A stretch of DNA of 64,000 nucleotides from an uncultured Prevotella sp. (GCA_947302435.1 CAMYVQ010000004.1:27783-91782); one strand, 5' to 3'; positions 51,092-61,507 are shown, counted from the first letter of the stretch. Numbers and translations: made by a program. Notes: generated from the letters alone by a model not told the origin.

Positions 51092-54000
51092 TTAAAAGTC
51101 AACCGTTACACCCAATGTATAAGAACGCGAACGCGGTGTCTGGGCATTGTCCATAGCGGGATCGTAGCCACCCTGCGAGATGTCGGGGTCGACACCCGAA
51201 TACTTCGTGATGACAAACGGGTTGTTCACACTGGCATAGACATTGATACGGTTCAGTCCGATCCACTTCAGATACTTCTTCTTGATGGAGTAGGACAACT
51301 GGGCATAACCCATACGCAGATAAGAGCCATCCTCCACGAAACGGTCGCTGACCAGCGTGTTATACTGTGAGGAAGCACCATACATGGCACGGGGGATCGA
51401 GGTCACGTCGCCATTCTTACGCCAGCGGTAGTTCACGGCCTGGCTCTGGTTGTCGTTGCCGATCATTGCCTCGGAACGAAGGCGTGCCAGATTCAGGATC
51501 TTGTTACCGAAGCGATAGGTGAACTGCGTGTTCAGACGCCAGTCGCCGTAAGTGAAGGTGAAGCCGAAACCACCCGTCAGCTTAGGCAGTGAAGTACCGA
51601 TATAAACGATATCGAGGGCGTTGATCTGTCCGTCGTGGTTGATATCCTCGTAGATGGCATCACCACCATTGAACTGATAGTTCTTACCCGTACCGTCGTT
51701 GGTGTAGTTGTACATCATGCGGAGCGGCTTGCCGTCAGAGCCATAGACAGGCTTGCCCTGTGCATTGAGCACGATAGGAGCGGTCTTGCCGGAAGCCAAG
51801 AACTCGTTCTCCACCCAATTCCTGTACTCTGCCTCAGTGTTAAATTCACGAAGCTTGTTGCCCACATAGTCGTAGGTGTACTGATAGACACCCAATGAAC
51901 GGAAACCGTAGATAGCACCAAGCGGATTCTGCAGCTGTACGCGGCGCAGCCACTCGGCATTGTTATAGGCAAAGGTAGAGTTCAGACCCTTCAGAATGTA
52001 CTCGTCCATCTCCAAGATGGTGTTCTTGTTGTTACCGAAGTTCGCATTCAGGTCGAAGCCGAACTTGCCTGCCTTCACCAGACCGTTGGTGGTGATATGG
52101 AATTCCCAACCCATGTTGCGCATCTTACCCGAGTTGCGGTAAGGCAGCGTAGCGAAACCGGTGTTTGAAGGAATGCGGTAGTTCTCCATCAGCATGTCGG
52201 TAGTGGTCGACGAATAGGCTTCCAACGTCAGGCGTAAACGTTCACCCTCGAAGAAGGCGAGGTCGACACCGGCATTGTAGGACGACACAATCTGCCAGCG
52301 CAGGTCAGTCAGTCGGATGTTGGAAGGAGCCATTGCCGTCTGGTTCAGATAGCTGCTGGTTGTATTATACTTGGAAGTATAGAGATAGTCAGAACGCGGC
52401 TGGTTACCCACACGACCCCAGCTGGGACGAATGGCCAGCATCGAGAGCACGGGCTTCAGTTTTTCCATCCAAGGCTCGTCACTGATGATCCACTTCAGAG
52501 AGACCGAGGGGAAGTAGCCCCAGCGGTTGTTGGGACCGAACTTCGTCGTGCCGTCGGCACGTACCGTGAAGTCGAACACATAACGCTCCTTGTAAGCGTA
52601 GTGGGCCGACAGCGTGTAGTACATGGAACGCCACTCATTGAACCACGACGACAAACCAGTGATGACACCGCCGGCATCGGGGCTTTCGACACCGCCCGAA
52701 GGCAGGCCGCTACCGCTGGCCGACTGTCCGGTGCTGGAACCTGATGTCAGCTCGAAGCGGCCCATGAACATGGCGCTATGGTCTTTATTGGTAAAGGCGG
52801 GAACGAGGGTCAGGGTCTGCTTGGTGTTGATCGACACGCTCTTTGAAGAACCCGAATAGCTGGTGTTCACACCGTCCTGCCAACCCACGCTGCGCAGTTC
52901 CTGCGGATAGAACGAGTCGTCGTACTGATTGAAGACGTTCATATAGACCGATCCGCGCCAGTTCAACTGCAGGTGATCCTCGTCGGTGCCTAAGAGGTGA
53001 TAGTTGATGATCAGCTCAGGCGACATGTCGTAGGTGCGGCGCTGGTTCTTGGCCAGATTAGCCGAAGCCACGGGGTTCACATAACCTTTCTGGTTGTCCT
53101 TGGCACCAGCCTTCGACTCGTTGAACACGGCACTGCCCGACTGTAGCATGGTATAGTAGCGGTCGGTATTGGCACCCGTCACGGGATCCTGCTCGTAGAT
53201 GCTCATGTTCGGCATCTTGCGCATAGCCAGATCCAGCAGACCGTCGCTGTTCATGTCGTTCTTGGTGTAGGTCAGCGAGAAGTTGGTGCTCACACGGATG
53301 CGCTCACTGATGTTATAGTCAAGGGCTACACGGGTAGAGAAGCGGTTCAGCTTCTGCTTGATAATCGTACCTGTCTCATGGTCGAAACCGCCACCGATAC
53401 GGAACGAGGCTTTCTCGCCACCACCCGAGATGCTGACGTAGTGGTTCTGGCGGAGACCCCACTGTGTGACGGCATCGCGCCAGTCGGTGTTGTTGTTATA
53501 CTGCTGATACTCCGAGAAAGTCGGGTCGTACATCAGTTCGGGGATGTTGGCGGCCTCACTGCTCTGCTGCGGGTTAAAGTAGCTCTCCTTGAGCAGCATG
53601 GTGTAGTCGTCACCGCTCAACAGGTCGTAACCCTTCGGCTGATAGGTGCCGGTGAGCTTCAGCGAGTAGGTGAGTTTCGGTTTGCCTCGTACACCACGCT
53701 TAGTGGTCAGCTCGATGACACCGTTACCACCCTGCGAACCATAGACGGCCGTAGCGGCAGCATCTTTCAGCACGCGGATGTCCGAGATGTCCTCCGGGTT
53801 GATGTTCAGCAGTTCGGCGAACTTCTCCTGGTTGGCCGAGGCCATGTCGAAGTTGTCGAGGTTCACTTCACGGATATTGCCGTCGATCACAATCAGCGGG
53901 TTGGCATCGGTGAGCGAGGAGAGCGAGGACACACCACGCAGACGCATGGTAGAACCCGAACCCAGGTCACCAGAATTACCGATAATATCCAGACCGGCGA

Positions 54001-54463
54001 TACGTCCCTGCAGGGCCTCGTCGACCGAGGTGATGCCCAGACCTTCAAACTCCTTCATCGAGATGGTCTGTGAGGCGTATGATATTTCGCGTTCGGGAAT
54101 GGGCAGACCGTTACCCTGTGCGCGCTTCTTCGACTTGATGACGACTTCCTTCAGCTGTGTGGCCGACTCCATCTTCAAGTTATAGGTAGACTTGTTGATG
54201 GGCAGCGTGATGGTCTTCAGCCCCACATAGCTGAAACGGATCTTGTCTTTGTCGTTACGGATCTTCATGGTGAAGTTACCGTCCAAATCGGTGATGGCCG
54301 ACTCAATGATACGGCCCGTAGCATCGATCTCACACACGGTGGCACCCATCAGCGGACCCATATCGTCGCTCAGCGTACCATGAACCGTGGTTATCGTCTG
54401 TGCGCTGGCAGTCACCGAAGCGAGCAGGACCAGCGTCATGATAATGGCTTTTAGCTTTCTCAT
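51092..54463 (-). CDS. SusC/RagA-like TonB-linked outer-membrane transporter
   Basis: Signal peptide MRKLKAIIMTLVLLASVTASAQ, carboxypeptidase-regulatory-like domain ('TTVHGTLSDDMGPLMGATVC'), then plug with 'EALQGRIAGLDIIGNSGDLG', 'GSTMRLRGVSSLSSLTDANP' and 'VLKDAAATAVYGSQGGNGVI', the SusC signature. Barrel to 'QTPRSRSYTLGVTVDF'. 1123 aa, full length. A large importer that works with the SusD encoded immediately downstream. It starts 8 bp after the stop of the long fasciclin gene, so the operon order is fasciclin, SusC, SusD, fasciclin, fasciclin, SusC, SusD. Confidence 0.95.
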   Translation of the reverse strand: MRKLKAIIMTLVLLASVTASAQTITTVHGTLSDDMGPLMGATVCEIDATGRIIESAITDLDGNFTMKIRNDKDKIRFSYVGLKTITLPINKSTYNLKMESATQLKEVVIKSKKRAQGNGLPIPEREISYASQTISMKEFEGLGITSVDEALQGRIAGLDIIGNSGDLGSGSTMRLRGVSSLSSLTDANPLIVIDGNIREVNLDNFDMASANQEKFAELLNINPEDISDIRVLKDAAATAVYGSQGGNGVIELTTKRGVRGKPKLTYSLKLTGTYQPKGYDLLSGDDYTMLLKESYFNPQQSSEAANIPELMYDPTFSEYQQYNNNTDWRDAVTQWGLRQNHYVSISGGGEKASFRIGGGFDHETGTIIKQKLNRFSTRVALDYNISERIRVSTNFSLTYTKNDMNSDGLLDLAMRKMPNMSIYEQDPVTGANTDRYYTMLQSGSAVFNESKAGAKDNQKGYVNPVASANLAKNQRRTYDMSPELIINYHLLGTDEDHLQLNWRGSVYMNVFNQYDDSFYPQELRSVGWQDGVNTSYSGSSKSVSINTKQTLTLVPAFTNKDHSAMFMGRFELTSGSSTGQSASGSGLPSGGVESPDAGGVITGLSSWFNEWRSMYYTLSAHYAYKERYVFDFTVRADGTTKFGPNNRWGYFPSVSLKWIISDEPWMEKLKPVLSMLAIRPSWGRVGNQPRSDYLYTSKYNTTSSYLNQTAMAPSNIRLTDLRWQIVSSYNAGVDLAFFEGERLRLTLEAYSSTTTDMLMENYRIPSNTGFATLPYRNSGKMRNMGWEFHITTNGLVKAGKFGFDLNANFGNNKNTILEMDEYILKGLNSTFAYNNAEWLRRVQLQNPLGAIYGFRSLGVYQYTYDYVGNKLREFNTEAEYRNWVENEFLASGKTAPIVLNAQGKPVYGSDGKPLRMMYNYTNDGTGKNYQFNGGDAIYEDINHDGQINALDIVYIGTSLPKLTGGFGFTFTYGDWRLNTQFTYRFGNKILNLARLRSEAMIGNDNQSQAVNYRWRKNGDVTSIPRAMYGASSQYNTLVSDRFVEDGSYLRMGYAQLSYSIKKKYLKWIGLNRINVYASVNNPFVITKYSGVDPDISQGGYDPAMDNAQTPRSRSYTLGVTVDF

Positions 54464-54471
54464 ATTCTCAG

Positions 54472-57282
54472 TTAATTTTCGTCATCTAATTTTTTCAGTT
54501 CTTCCAGCTTGTCCTTCCACTTCACCAATGGCTTGGCCAGCAGTACACCGTCAATCTGGTGTACCACGGCACTCGACACGAAGTAAAGCGTACCCGTAGC
54601 TGTGGCGCCCTTAAACCAATACTCGCGGCAGAGCAGGTTATAGAAGCCGTTTTCCGTGACTACACGACTGGTTTCTCCCTTCGGATTGCCTTCTTCGTCG
54701 CGTCCGTTGCGTGCATCCGTGATTTCGAGCGAGGTGGCAGTCATATTTGTCTTCAGGCCGTAGAAGCGGTCGGTCTCAACGTCGCGCTGCATCGACTCGT
54801 ACTCCTGTACGGTGGGGTCAGTCACTGATCCGATTGCCAATGCATTATCCTGGATGTGATAGCGCACAAAGTCGATAATCATGTCCTGAAGAATGGTCTT
54901 CGCACTGTCGACCAACTGCTTGGCAGTCAGTCCGCTGTGTCCGTTCTTGGCGGCATCGTTCCATTCCTTGTCAGTAGACTTGAGTCCATTGTAGTCGGCC
55001 CAAGTAGGCAGATAACCAGCATCAATCAACTCACGGATTTTCTCGTTCTTGGGCACGTAGACAGTATAGTTATAGTTGTTGAACAGACGGATGTTGTAGT
55101 TGGCCGAACCACCGGCAGGGGTGCGACGGTTATCGCCGGTACCTTCCGACTGCACAAACAGCTTATGGGAAGCATCGCCACCGTTCATCAGCTCAAAGAA
55201 CTCACTGAACTCGCCGGGATTTTCATAAAGCGTGTTATAAACAGATTTCTCTGCGGTAAGGGGGATACCGTCATTGATCAGGATAGACTTACCGTTGCGC
55301 TTGGGCACCACCTGCTTGGTGTCGTTGGGGTTCACAAGGAAGCCGCCGGCATGGTCGATCTGGAAGGCGCCCTGCACCTTGAGCTGGCCGCCCTCATTGG
55401 TCACGCGGACATAGCTGCCACCCTTGGTCTTATAGTATTCGCGGCCATCGGTGATGTCGCCCAAGACGATGAGCTGGTCCACGAGATCCTTCAGACGGTT
55501 CTGCACGATTGTCTGGTCCAGGTCGCTCTTGGTCAGCGAGCCTACAACAATGTTGCCATTCTCGTCGATGGTCATGTTGTGGCGGTCACCACGCACACGC
55601 TCCTCTTCCTTCTTGGAGGGATCCCAACGGAAATTGATACACATCGGGGTCTTCGTATTATAATAAATAGGATCGGCATAGAGCAGCATAGCATCGTTGC
55701 TGGGCAGAATGAGCGAATAGGTCTGATCCATGGCGAGCAGATAGGGCAGGAAGTTCAACTGCTCGATGGCCCAATAAATGATGCTCATGGTCGAGGGGTG
55801 GGCAGTGGCGGGATAGGCCACAGACGCGAACTCGGCGGGAGTGAACATCTTGTCGACGACATAGACCACACCGTTGCAGCCCATATAGGAAGCCACGATG
55901 TTCTCCTTCTTCACGCCCAATTCTTCCTTGGCATCGTCGAGGATGTTGCTGAACTTGGTGGGCACGGTCTCGATGAAGTTCGACATCATGTTCACGTTCA
56001 CCAATTTCGACATGGTCTTCAAGGGGACGTTCTCCAATTCCCCGTACTCCTCCTTCAGGTCGGAGCCTTCGCCGTTCCACCAAGTCTCAAGGGCTTCGTC
56101 GGTAGGAACGAGCATGGCACCGGCATCATAATAGAGGTCCTGACCGGCGGTATTGGTATAGATGTAGCTGTTCCAGCCCGGATCGAACCGGAGCTGTGCC
56201 TCAGTCTCCTTTTCGCTGTTGGGCGGTGTGGCGTTCAGCTTTCTCTGTGCGCTGGTACCGTCGAGCTGCGAACTGAAATAACGCCATGTGTAGACGGTGT
56301 CGTTGTCCGACATGTTGTACAGGCGCTGCCATTTCTTCAGCTGAGTCTCGTTGTTGTCGCGGGTCTGGGAAGCCGTTTTGTCGTAGGGGGCTGAGAAACG
56401 GTCAATGATACTGGCCCAACGACTGGTAGAATTCGTCAGGTCGTCGGCATGCTGGTGGATGATCTCAGCCATATTGGGCGATGCCTCGATGACACGGTCC
56501 ACCTTGTGGATGTATCCGTTCTTACAGGTGATATCGTAGTCGATGCCCTGACGGTCGGTCTTGTCGGCATTGATAATCTGCGCACCGTTGACCCAGGCTT
56601 CGTTAATGCTCTGTCCGCGACCGTTGGTCAGGTACTTCAAATCCTCGGCGGTGATGCCGTTGCGCTGCATGAAGGCGGGGAGGAAGTGAATGAGCGGAGC
56701 GGGCGTGTTGTCCTTGAAGATGTAGATGGGCGCACCTTTTGCACGCACCTCATCCCAATACTCCGACTGAGGCATTTCCTCTGGCCGCATCACTGTGACG
56801 GAGTCGTAGATGGTGGCCGAACTGGGGCGACGCATGGCCAGACCCGCCTGTGGCTTTCCTTCCGTAGCAGTGGCTTTTACGTTTGACATCAGCTCCAACA
56901 AGTAGGCATTGTCGAGCATTGAATTGTTGAGCAGCACTTTTTTCTGCACAGGCGACAACTGTTCGTAGCTTGAGACTTTCCAGTTGTTGTCGGCAAACCA
57001 GGCAGCGAAAGCTTCGTCGTTGGCGGCAAAAAGGGTCTTCGAGCCGGTAGTGCTCAGCACGTCCTTGTTGTCGTCCACTTCGTCGATGAGCTTCAGCAAC
57101 GTGGTGTAGTTGCCTTCCTTTTGCAGCTGCTCATAGATAGAGTTGCCCAACCAGTCCGGCTGTCCTGTAAGGACGGCCTTCTCGTCGTCCTTACATGATT
57201 GCAGACAGGCTGTCCCTATCAGCAGCGAGCAGGCGACGAGGGCCACCTGTCTTCCTTGCATCAAGATAGTCTTTCGAATCAT
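54472..57282 (-). CDS. Large fasciclin-domain lipoprotein with four FAS1-like domains (936 aa)
   Basis: Lipoprotein signal 'VALVACSLLIGTACLQSCKD'. FAS1 signatures occur four times: 'KTLFAANDEAFAAWFADNNW' (about residue 83), 'AMLVPTDEALETWWNGEGSD' (about 390), 'YSLILPSNDAMLLYADPIYY' (about 525) and 'YTVYVPKNEKIRELIDAGYL' (about 735). Each is followed by the helical/beta pattern of the family. It heads the seven-gene operon. I found no TAnnTTTG element in the 274-bp upstream spacer; that spacer instead holds the upstream gene's terminator and short stems (GTCAGG-N5-CCTGAC), so the control of this operon is not evident. Confidence 0.85.
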   Translation of the reverse strand: MIRKTILMQGRQVALVACSLLIGTACLQSCKDDEKAVLTGQPDWLGNSIYEQLQKEGNYTTLLKLIDEVDDNKDVLSTTGSKTLFAANDEAFAAWFADNNWKVSSYEQLSPVQKKVLLNNSMLDNAYLLELMSNVKATATEGKPQAGLAMRRPSSATIYDSVTVMRPEEMPQSEYWDEVRAKGAPIYIFKDNTPAPLIHFLPAFMQRNGITAEDLKYLTNGRGQSINEAWVNGAQIINADKTDRQGIDYDITCKNGYIHKVDRVIEASPNMAEIIHQHADDLTNSTSRWASIIDRFSAPYDKTASQTRDNNETQLKKWQRLYNMSDNDTVYTWRYFSSQLDGTSAQRKLNATPPNSEKETEAQLRFDPGWNSYIYTNTAGQDLYYDAGAMLVPTDEALETWWNGEGSDLKEEYGELENVPLKTMSKLVNVNMMSNFIETVPTKFSNILDDAKEELGVKKENIVASYMGCNGVVYVVDKMFTPAEFASVAYPATAHPSTMSIIYWAIEQLNFLPYLLAMDQTYSLILPSNDAMLLYADPIYYNTKTPMCINFRWDPSKKEEERVRGDRHNMTIDENGNIVVGSLTKSDLDQTIVQNRLKDLVDQLIVLGDITDGREYYKTKGGSYVRVTNEGGQLKVQGAFQIDHAGGFLVNPNDTKQVVPKRNGKSILINDGIPLTAEKSVYNTLYENPGEFSEFFELMNGGDASHKLFVQSEGTGDNRRTPAGGSANYNIRLFNNYNYTVYVPKNEKIRELIDAGYLPTWADYNGLKSTDKEWNDAAKNGHSGLTAKQLVDSAKTILQDMIIDFVRYHIQDNALAIGSVTDPTVQEYESMQRDVETDRFYGLKTNMTATSLEITDARNGRDEEGNPKGETSRVVTENGFYNLLCREYWFKGATATGTLYFVSSAVVHQIDGVLLAKPLVKWKDKLEELKKLDDEN

Positions 57283-57469
57283 AGTTTTGATTTTAGTTAA
57301 TATTTTATTTGTTAGTATAATTGCGAGTTTGCTATATATGGATGGCCTTGCGGCCAGTAGGTTTCGTATTTGGTGGTCAGGAAGAGCCTGACGGGTGTCC
57401 CGGAAAGGAGTCCTGACAAGTACTGTTGGGGGACGTTTTTTAGATTTGTTGTAGTTGATAGAAAAAACG

Positions 57470-57514
57470 AAGGAACCGGAGACGGCTTTTTATCCGCCTC
57501 CAGTCCTTTTTTTT
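57470..57514. terminator. Terminator after the 1220-aa secreted protein gene
   Basis: AAGGAACCGGAGACGGC pairs with GCCTCCAGTCCTT with small bulges. T-runs flank both sides (TTTTTTTT on the plus strand; TTTTTTC on the minus strand), so it can stop the minus-strand gene. Confidence 0.65.
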
Positions 57515-57556
57515 CAGAGATTGGTCAGTCTGTATCGTCTGATCATCAGTAGTGCT

Positions 57557-60500
57557 TTACTTGCGGATCTTTCTTACAACGATGCTGCCATTGCTAAGCG
57601 TGGTCTTCATAATCATGATACCCTTCTGCATGCTGTTGGCACGGCGACCGTCGATGGTGAAGAACTCTCTGCGGAGCACTGAAGGCTCAGCTGCGAGATT
57701 ATCAACTGCAACAACCTGCTCCAAGTCAATCGGAGTAGCAACCTTGGCACTGTTCTCTCCATAGTAGGTCAGTGTCCAGTTGTCGAAGAGCGTCCAGCTC
57801 TTGCCCTGATCGCCCTTCTTTCTCAGACCGATGCGCAGCTTGCCGTTGGCGGGAACCTTCACAATCACGCTGTTGTTCATGTACTTCTCTTCGAGGAACA
57901 CTTCGCTGGCCGTAGCCATGTTGTTGGCCACATAGCGATACTGTACAAGGGTGTCCTGCAGAGCCACGCCAGTCTCCGGATCGGTTTCGCCAGTCGGAGT
58001 GAAGGTGGTGTCAGTAGCACAGAAAGCGTAGCCAGCCATCTCCTCAGGTGCAATATCTGTCCAGTCGCTTGCCTCGGCAGCCAGACGGATCAGCGGAGTA
58101 GCGAAGTAGGTATAATTGCCATCGTCGGTGGGAGAGATAGCAGCATAGAGATATGCATTGTTGCTGTACTCAGTCTGCAACGAATCGTAATCCATCGTAG
58201 GCAATCCATAGCGATAGAAGGCCTGAACTCTCAGCTCGTAGGTACCAGGCTGCAGGTTCACGAGATCCTGATAGTAGTCGTACTTCCTGACGTCGAAAAT
58301 CTCGGCATTGCCATAGTCGCCATTGCGAGCAGCCTGCTGACCCTTCCAGCCGTCATTGTTCTCGTCGTAGTTGGGGTTGTTGATGGCCGAAGTATAATCC
58401 TTTGGATTATCATCGCTAACCAGTTTGGGATCAACCCACTCCACACGCAGGGCAGCAATAGCCTCGTCTACCTTGTCAACATAGTTATCGACATCGGTAT
58501 CCTCAATGCTGTGGGCATTCATCAGAAGACCGATTTCCGACAGCAGATTCTGGGCAGTGGTGATGGCATTTGCAGAAGCAGTGCTCTCGTATGTGCCAAT
58601 AGCCTCTTCGAGCTTTGTCTTGGCATCGGCCAGCTCGCTAAACTTGTTGATAGAGGCAGTGACGAGCGAGTCAACCTTGAACAGGCCAGCCAAGGCGTCG
58701 AACATCTGCTTGCCAGTGATAGGTTGAGAAGGATCGAGCCCCATGGCAGCATTTGCAGAAGCGAGGGCTGTGCTCAGTTCGTTGTAGGCAGTCTTACTCA
58801 TCGGTTCGCCCAGTTTCTCCTGATAGATGGCAATCTGCTCTTCGAGCACGGGCTGAATAATATCCACAGCATAGCCAACCCAAGTCAGCTTGAAGTTATC
58901 GAAAATCACCCAAGAGTCGCCAAGCTGGTTGGAAGAACCCTTCACACCAATACGCAGATCCTGACCCTCGCGAACGAGACCCATAGCCTCCTGCGTGTAC
59001 ATGCCAGCACCGAAAGCTGTAGCGGCATCGACCATGCCATTAGGATAGTACTCTGTTCCGTCTGGGCTTACGTATGCAGCCAGGTCACCAGTAGCCTTAT
59101 AGAATCCTTCTTCCTTAGGTTCGTCGAACACGTTCACGAACGGAGTGGTCTTCTCGTTCAGATAGACGAAGCAGGGAGCGCCACCCTTCTTCACGTAGGG
59201 TTCCACCTGTGCCTTATAGGCATTATAGGCATTGTCGCCACGACCGTAGCGATAGAATCCCTGCACAGAAATCTTGTAGACACCCACGGGAGCTTCCTTC
59301 ACCACCTGATAGATGTCGAACGAGCTGTTGTTCCATGCCTCAGCGCACTTGCTGCTCACAGCCACGTTGCCACCAGAGGCAGCAGTCTTGGTCCAGCCAT
59401 TCCAGCTATTGGTTTCGAAAGCGGGGTTCTCCAACATGTCGGTCATCTCCAAGTCCTTCGCAGTGGGAGAAGGATGCTTCATTGCAACAGCGATTTCAGC
59501 CTTCTTCTCAGCAATCAGGGCGCGGATCTGGTCATTGGTCAGCTGGCGCTCACCCTTCAGCTGCATCACGTTCATGGCCCATTCGCCAAGAGGACCCGTA
59601 TAGGTGTAGTCCAGATTCATATTGGCGCCTACAGCCTCAGCCTGCTTGGCAACCACATCAAGGTCGAGCCACAGCTGGGCGTTGGTGGTCAGCGTATCGT
59701 AGGCTTCCTCCAATGCGTTCAGAGCAGCCACGATGTCGGCGGCAGCGTTAGAAGCAGGGGCAGCCGACTCGAATGCCTGCAGGTAGGGGATAGAAACCAC
59801 ATACTGGTCGTCGGGCAGCTGATAGGCTTCCTTCGTCTTTTCAAACACCATCTGATAGGCATCAGCCTCGTTGCCGTAATAGTTCAGGCTCCAGCTGTCG
59901 AAGAGGGTCCAGTCGTTAGAGAGCTGGGTCTTCTTCTGCAGACCAATGTTCATCTCACCCTCGGGAAGGATAAAATACATGGTGTTGTCATAGTTGGCGG
60001 CGTTGTCGTTGATTTCCTCGTCGAAGAAGACAGCAGCCGTCTGCATGTTGTTGGGCACATAGATTTCCTCATTGATGTTGACAGTACCTTCATAGCCGAG
60101 GTCGTTGTCAGCACCACCGGCATACTGGTTCACCACGGGGAAGCGCACCTCACCGGCAGAGGTCTTGGCATAAAGCTTGGCGTTACGGTTGTTCTGAATC
60201 AGGAATGCCTGATAAGCCTCCTCAATAGAACCCGGACGATAGTAGGCACGCACCTTCACGGAGTACACACCGGGACGGGCACCCTTGATGTTCTGATAGT
60301 AGGTGTAGTTCTTGCCGAAGAACTCGGCATTTCCATAAGACTCGAAGCGAGGTTCATCGCCCGTCCACCCCTCGTTGTTGTTGTTCTCGTAGTCGGGGTT
60401 GACGAGCAGCTCGGTCACGTCGATAGGATCGTCAGCCGTGGCACCCTCGCCAATCAGGCCGTTCATGGCAGTCATAAGAGCCAAGATCTGAGCATCCATC

Positions 60501-61219
60501 TCCTCAATGGTACTCTCCAGATTGTTATACACTTCACAAGCATTCATAATCAGGTTGTCATCTACTTCAGCCTCTACGGCACGGTCGATGGCAGCCTGCA
60601 ACTCTTTCGCCTTGTTGTAGATCACCATGGCAGCCTCATACTCTTTCCAGCCGGGAGCCGAATAGAGTTGCCAGTCGATGTCACCAGAGGCAAGCAGATA
60701 GGTACGGGTGTCGTTCTTGGCAGGATTATAACCGAGGAAGAGGTTGTCTCCCTGAGTTACGCAGCTCAGACGGATATCCTCACCAACAGCAGTCACCTTC
60801 CAGAAGCGGTTGGCTTGACTATTATTGTCTGTCCAAATACCTTCGGGACCGTCAGCAAACGCACTACGGAACTCGCTGAACTTAGGCACGTAGTTCTTCA
60901 GCTCATAGACACCCTCGCCCTTTTCCTTGGCGGCAGAAGTCTGAGTGAAGTAGACCACAGCAGCCTGCTTGTCGTTGAAGCTGGCACGTGTATCCCAGTC
61001 GTTACCGGCGATAAAGAACATGTTGGCACCCTTGTTGTAGAGCACATAGTACTCATCAGCCTGGAATGCCTGAGGAGTTTTGTCCAATGCAGCCAGGGCT
61101 TCCTCATCAAAGGTGTTACCCGGACTTTCTGGAGCTACACGCTCAGTGTAGTCCTGAGCATTTGCGCTAAGACCTAACAGCCAAAGCGCACTCAAAACGA
61201 GTAGTTTTGAAATCTTCAT
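57557..61219 (-). CDS. Secreted multidomain protein with three repeated beta-sandwich-like modules and type IX-like C-terminus
   Basis: Family not named. Signal peptide MKISKLLVLSALWLLGLSANAQ; an N-terminal module (about 45-190) with 'ADEYYVLYNKGANMFFIAGN'; then three similar modules starting 'NPDYENNNNEGWTGDEPRFE' (about 275), 'NPAFETNSWNGWTKTAASGG' (about 605) and 'NPNYDENNDGWKGQQAARNG' (about 930). Each has 'YYQ..KG..PGVYSVKVRAYYR'-like strands and ends near 'WTLFDNWTLTYYG', recalling galactose-binding-like folds. Helical linkers separate them. The C-terminus 'REFFTIDGRRANSMQKGIMI' to 'VVRKIRK' resembles a type A sorting tail of type IX secretion. Probably a cell-surface or extracellular ligand-binding protein. 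No enzyme motif seen. Confidence 0.8.
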   Translation of the reverse strand: MKISKLLVLSALWLLGLSANAQDYTERVAPESPGNTFDEEALAALDKTPQAFQADEYYVLYNKGANMFFIAGNDWDTRASFNDKQAAVVYFTQTSAAKEKGEGVYELKNYVPKFSEFRSAFADGPEGIWTDNNSQANRFWKVTAVGEDIRLSCVTQGDNLFLGYNPAKNDTRTYLLASGDIDWQLYSAPGWKEYEAAMVIYNKAKELQAAIDRAVEAEVDDNLIMNACEVYNNLESTIEEMDAQILALMTAMNGLIGEGATADDPIDVTELLVNPDYENNNNEGWTGDEPRFESYGNAEFFGKNYTYYQNIKGARPGVYSVKVRAYYRPGSIEEAYQAFLIQNNRNAKLYAKTSAGEVRFPVVNQYAGGADNDLGYEGTVNINEEIYVPNNMQTAAVFFDEEINDNAANYDNTMYFILPEGEMNIGLQKKTQLSNDWTLFDSWSLNYYGNEADAYQMVFEKTKEAYQLPDDQYVVSIPYLQAFESAAPASNAAADIVAALNALEEAYDTLTTNAQLWLDLDVVAKQAEAVGANMNLDYTYTGPLGEWAMNVMQLKGERQLTNDQIRALIAEKKAEIAVAMKHPSPTAKDLEMTDMLENPAFETNSWNGWTKTAASGGNVAVSSKCAEAWNNSSFDIYQVVKEAPVGVYKISVQGFYRYGRGDNAYNAYKAQVEPYVKKGGAPCFVYLNEKTTPFVNVFDEPKEEGFYKATGDLAAYVSPDGTEYYPNGMVDAATAFGAGMYTQEAMGLVREGQDLRIGVKGSSNQLGDSWVIFDNFKLTWVGYAVDIIQPVLEEQIAIYQEKLGEPMSKTAYNELSTALASANAAMGLDPSQPITGKQMFDALAGLFKVDSLVTASINKFSELADAKTKLEEAIGTYESTASANAITTAQNLLSEIGLLMNAHSIEDTDVDNYVDKVDEAIAALRVEWVDPKLVSDDNPKDYTSAINNPNYDENNDGWKGQQAARNGDYGNAEIFDVRKYDYYQDLVNLQPGTYELRVQAFYRYGLPTMDYDSLQTEYSNNAYLYAAISPTDDGNYTYFATPLIRLAAEASDWTDIAPEEMAGYAFCATDTTFTPTGETDPETGVALQDTLVQYRYVANNMATASEVFLEEKYMNNSVIVKVPANGKLRIGLRKKGDQGKSWTLFDNWTLTYYGENSAKVATPIDLEQVVAVDNLAAEPSVLRREFFTIDGRRANSMQKGIMIMKTTLSNGSIVVRKIRK

Positions 61220-61322
61220 AAGCTTTTGAAATTAATTAAAAATTTTAGTAAAGTTAGTAAATATTGGAGATTTTCGTCATCACAGTTTGCCTCTTTTTCA
61301 CCAAGGCGCACTATATCGGATG

Positions 61323-61330
61323 CAAATTTA
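61323..61330 (-). promoter_or_regulatory. Candidate promoter -7 element for the 1220-aa gene
   Basis: TAAATTTG on the minus strand, about 104 bp upstream of the ATG; no clear -33. Confidence 0.4.
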
Positions 61331-61507
61331 ATCAAAATTTTAGTATTACGCGTTATTTTTCAAAGTTTTTTTCATAAAGCATCAAAAATAGTGTGAAACA
61401 GACACACCTTTATTCCGTTTGCAGAACAATATTCTTCAAAATTTCCCCAAAAATTAGCCCTTTCAGGCATTGATATTGATTTATGTCATTATTTATATAA
61501 AATGATG

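Noticed and set aside
57441-57448. TAGATTTG, a plus-strand promoter-like match
   Set aside because: No plus-strand gene follows, there is no -33 element, and a hairpin with T-run lies just downstream.
58511-61177. 888-aa plus-strand ORF opposite the 1220-aa secreted protein gene
   Set aside because: His/Leu/Val-rich antisense shadow with no recognisable fold; the minus frame has a signal peptide, repeats and a sorting tail.
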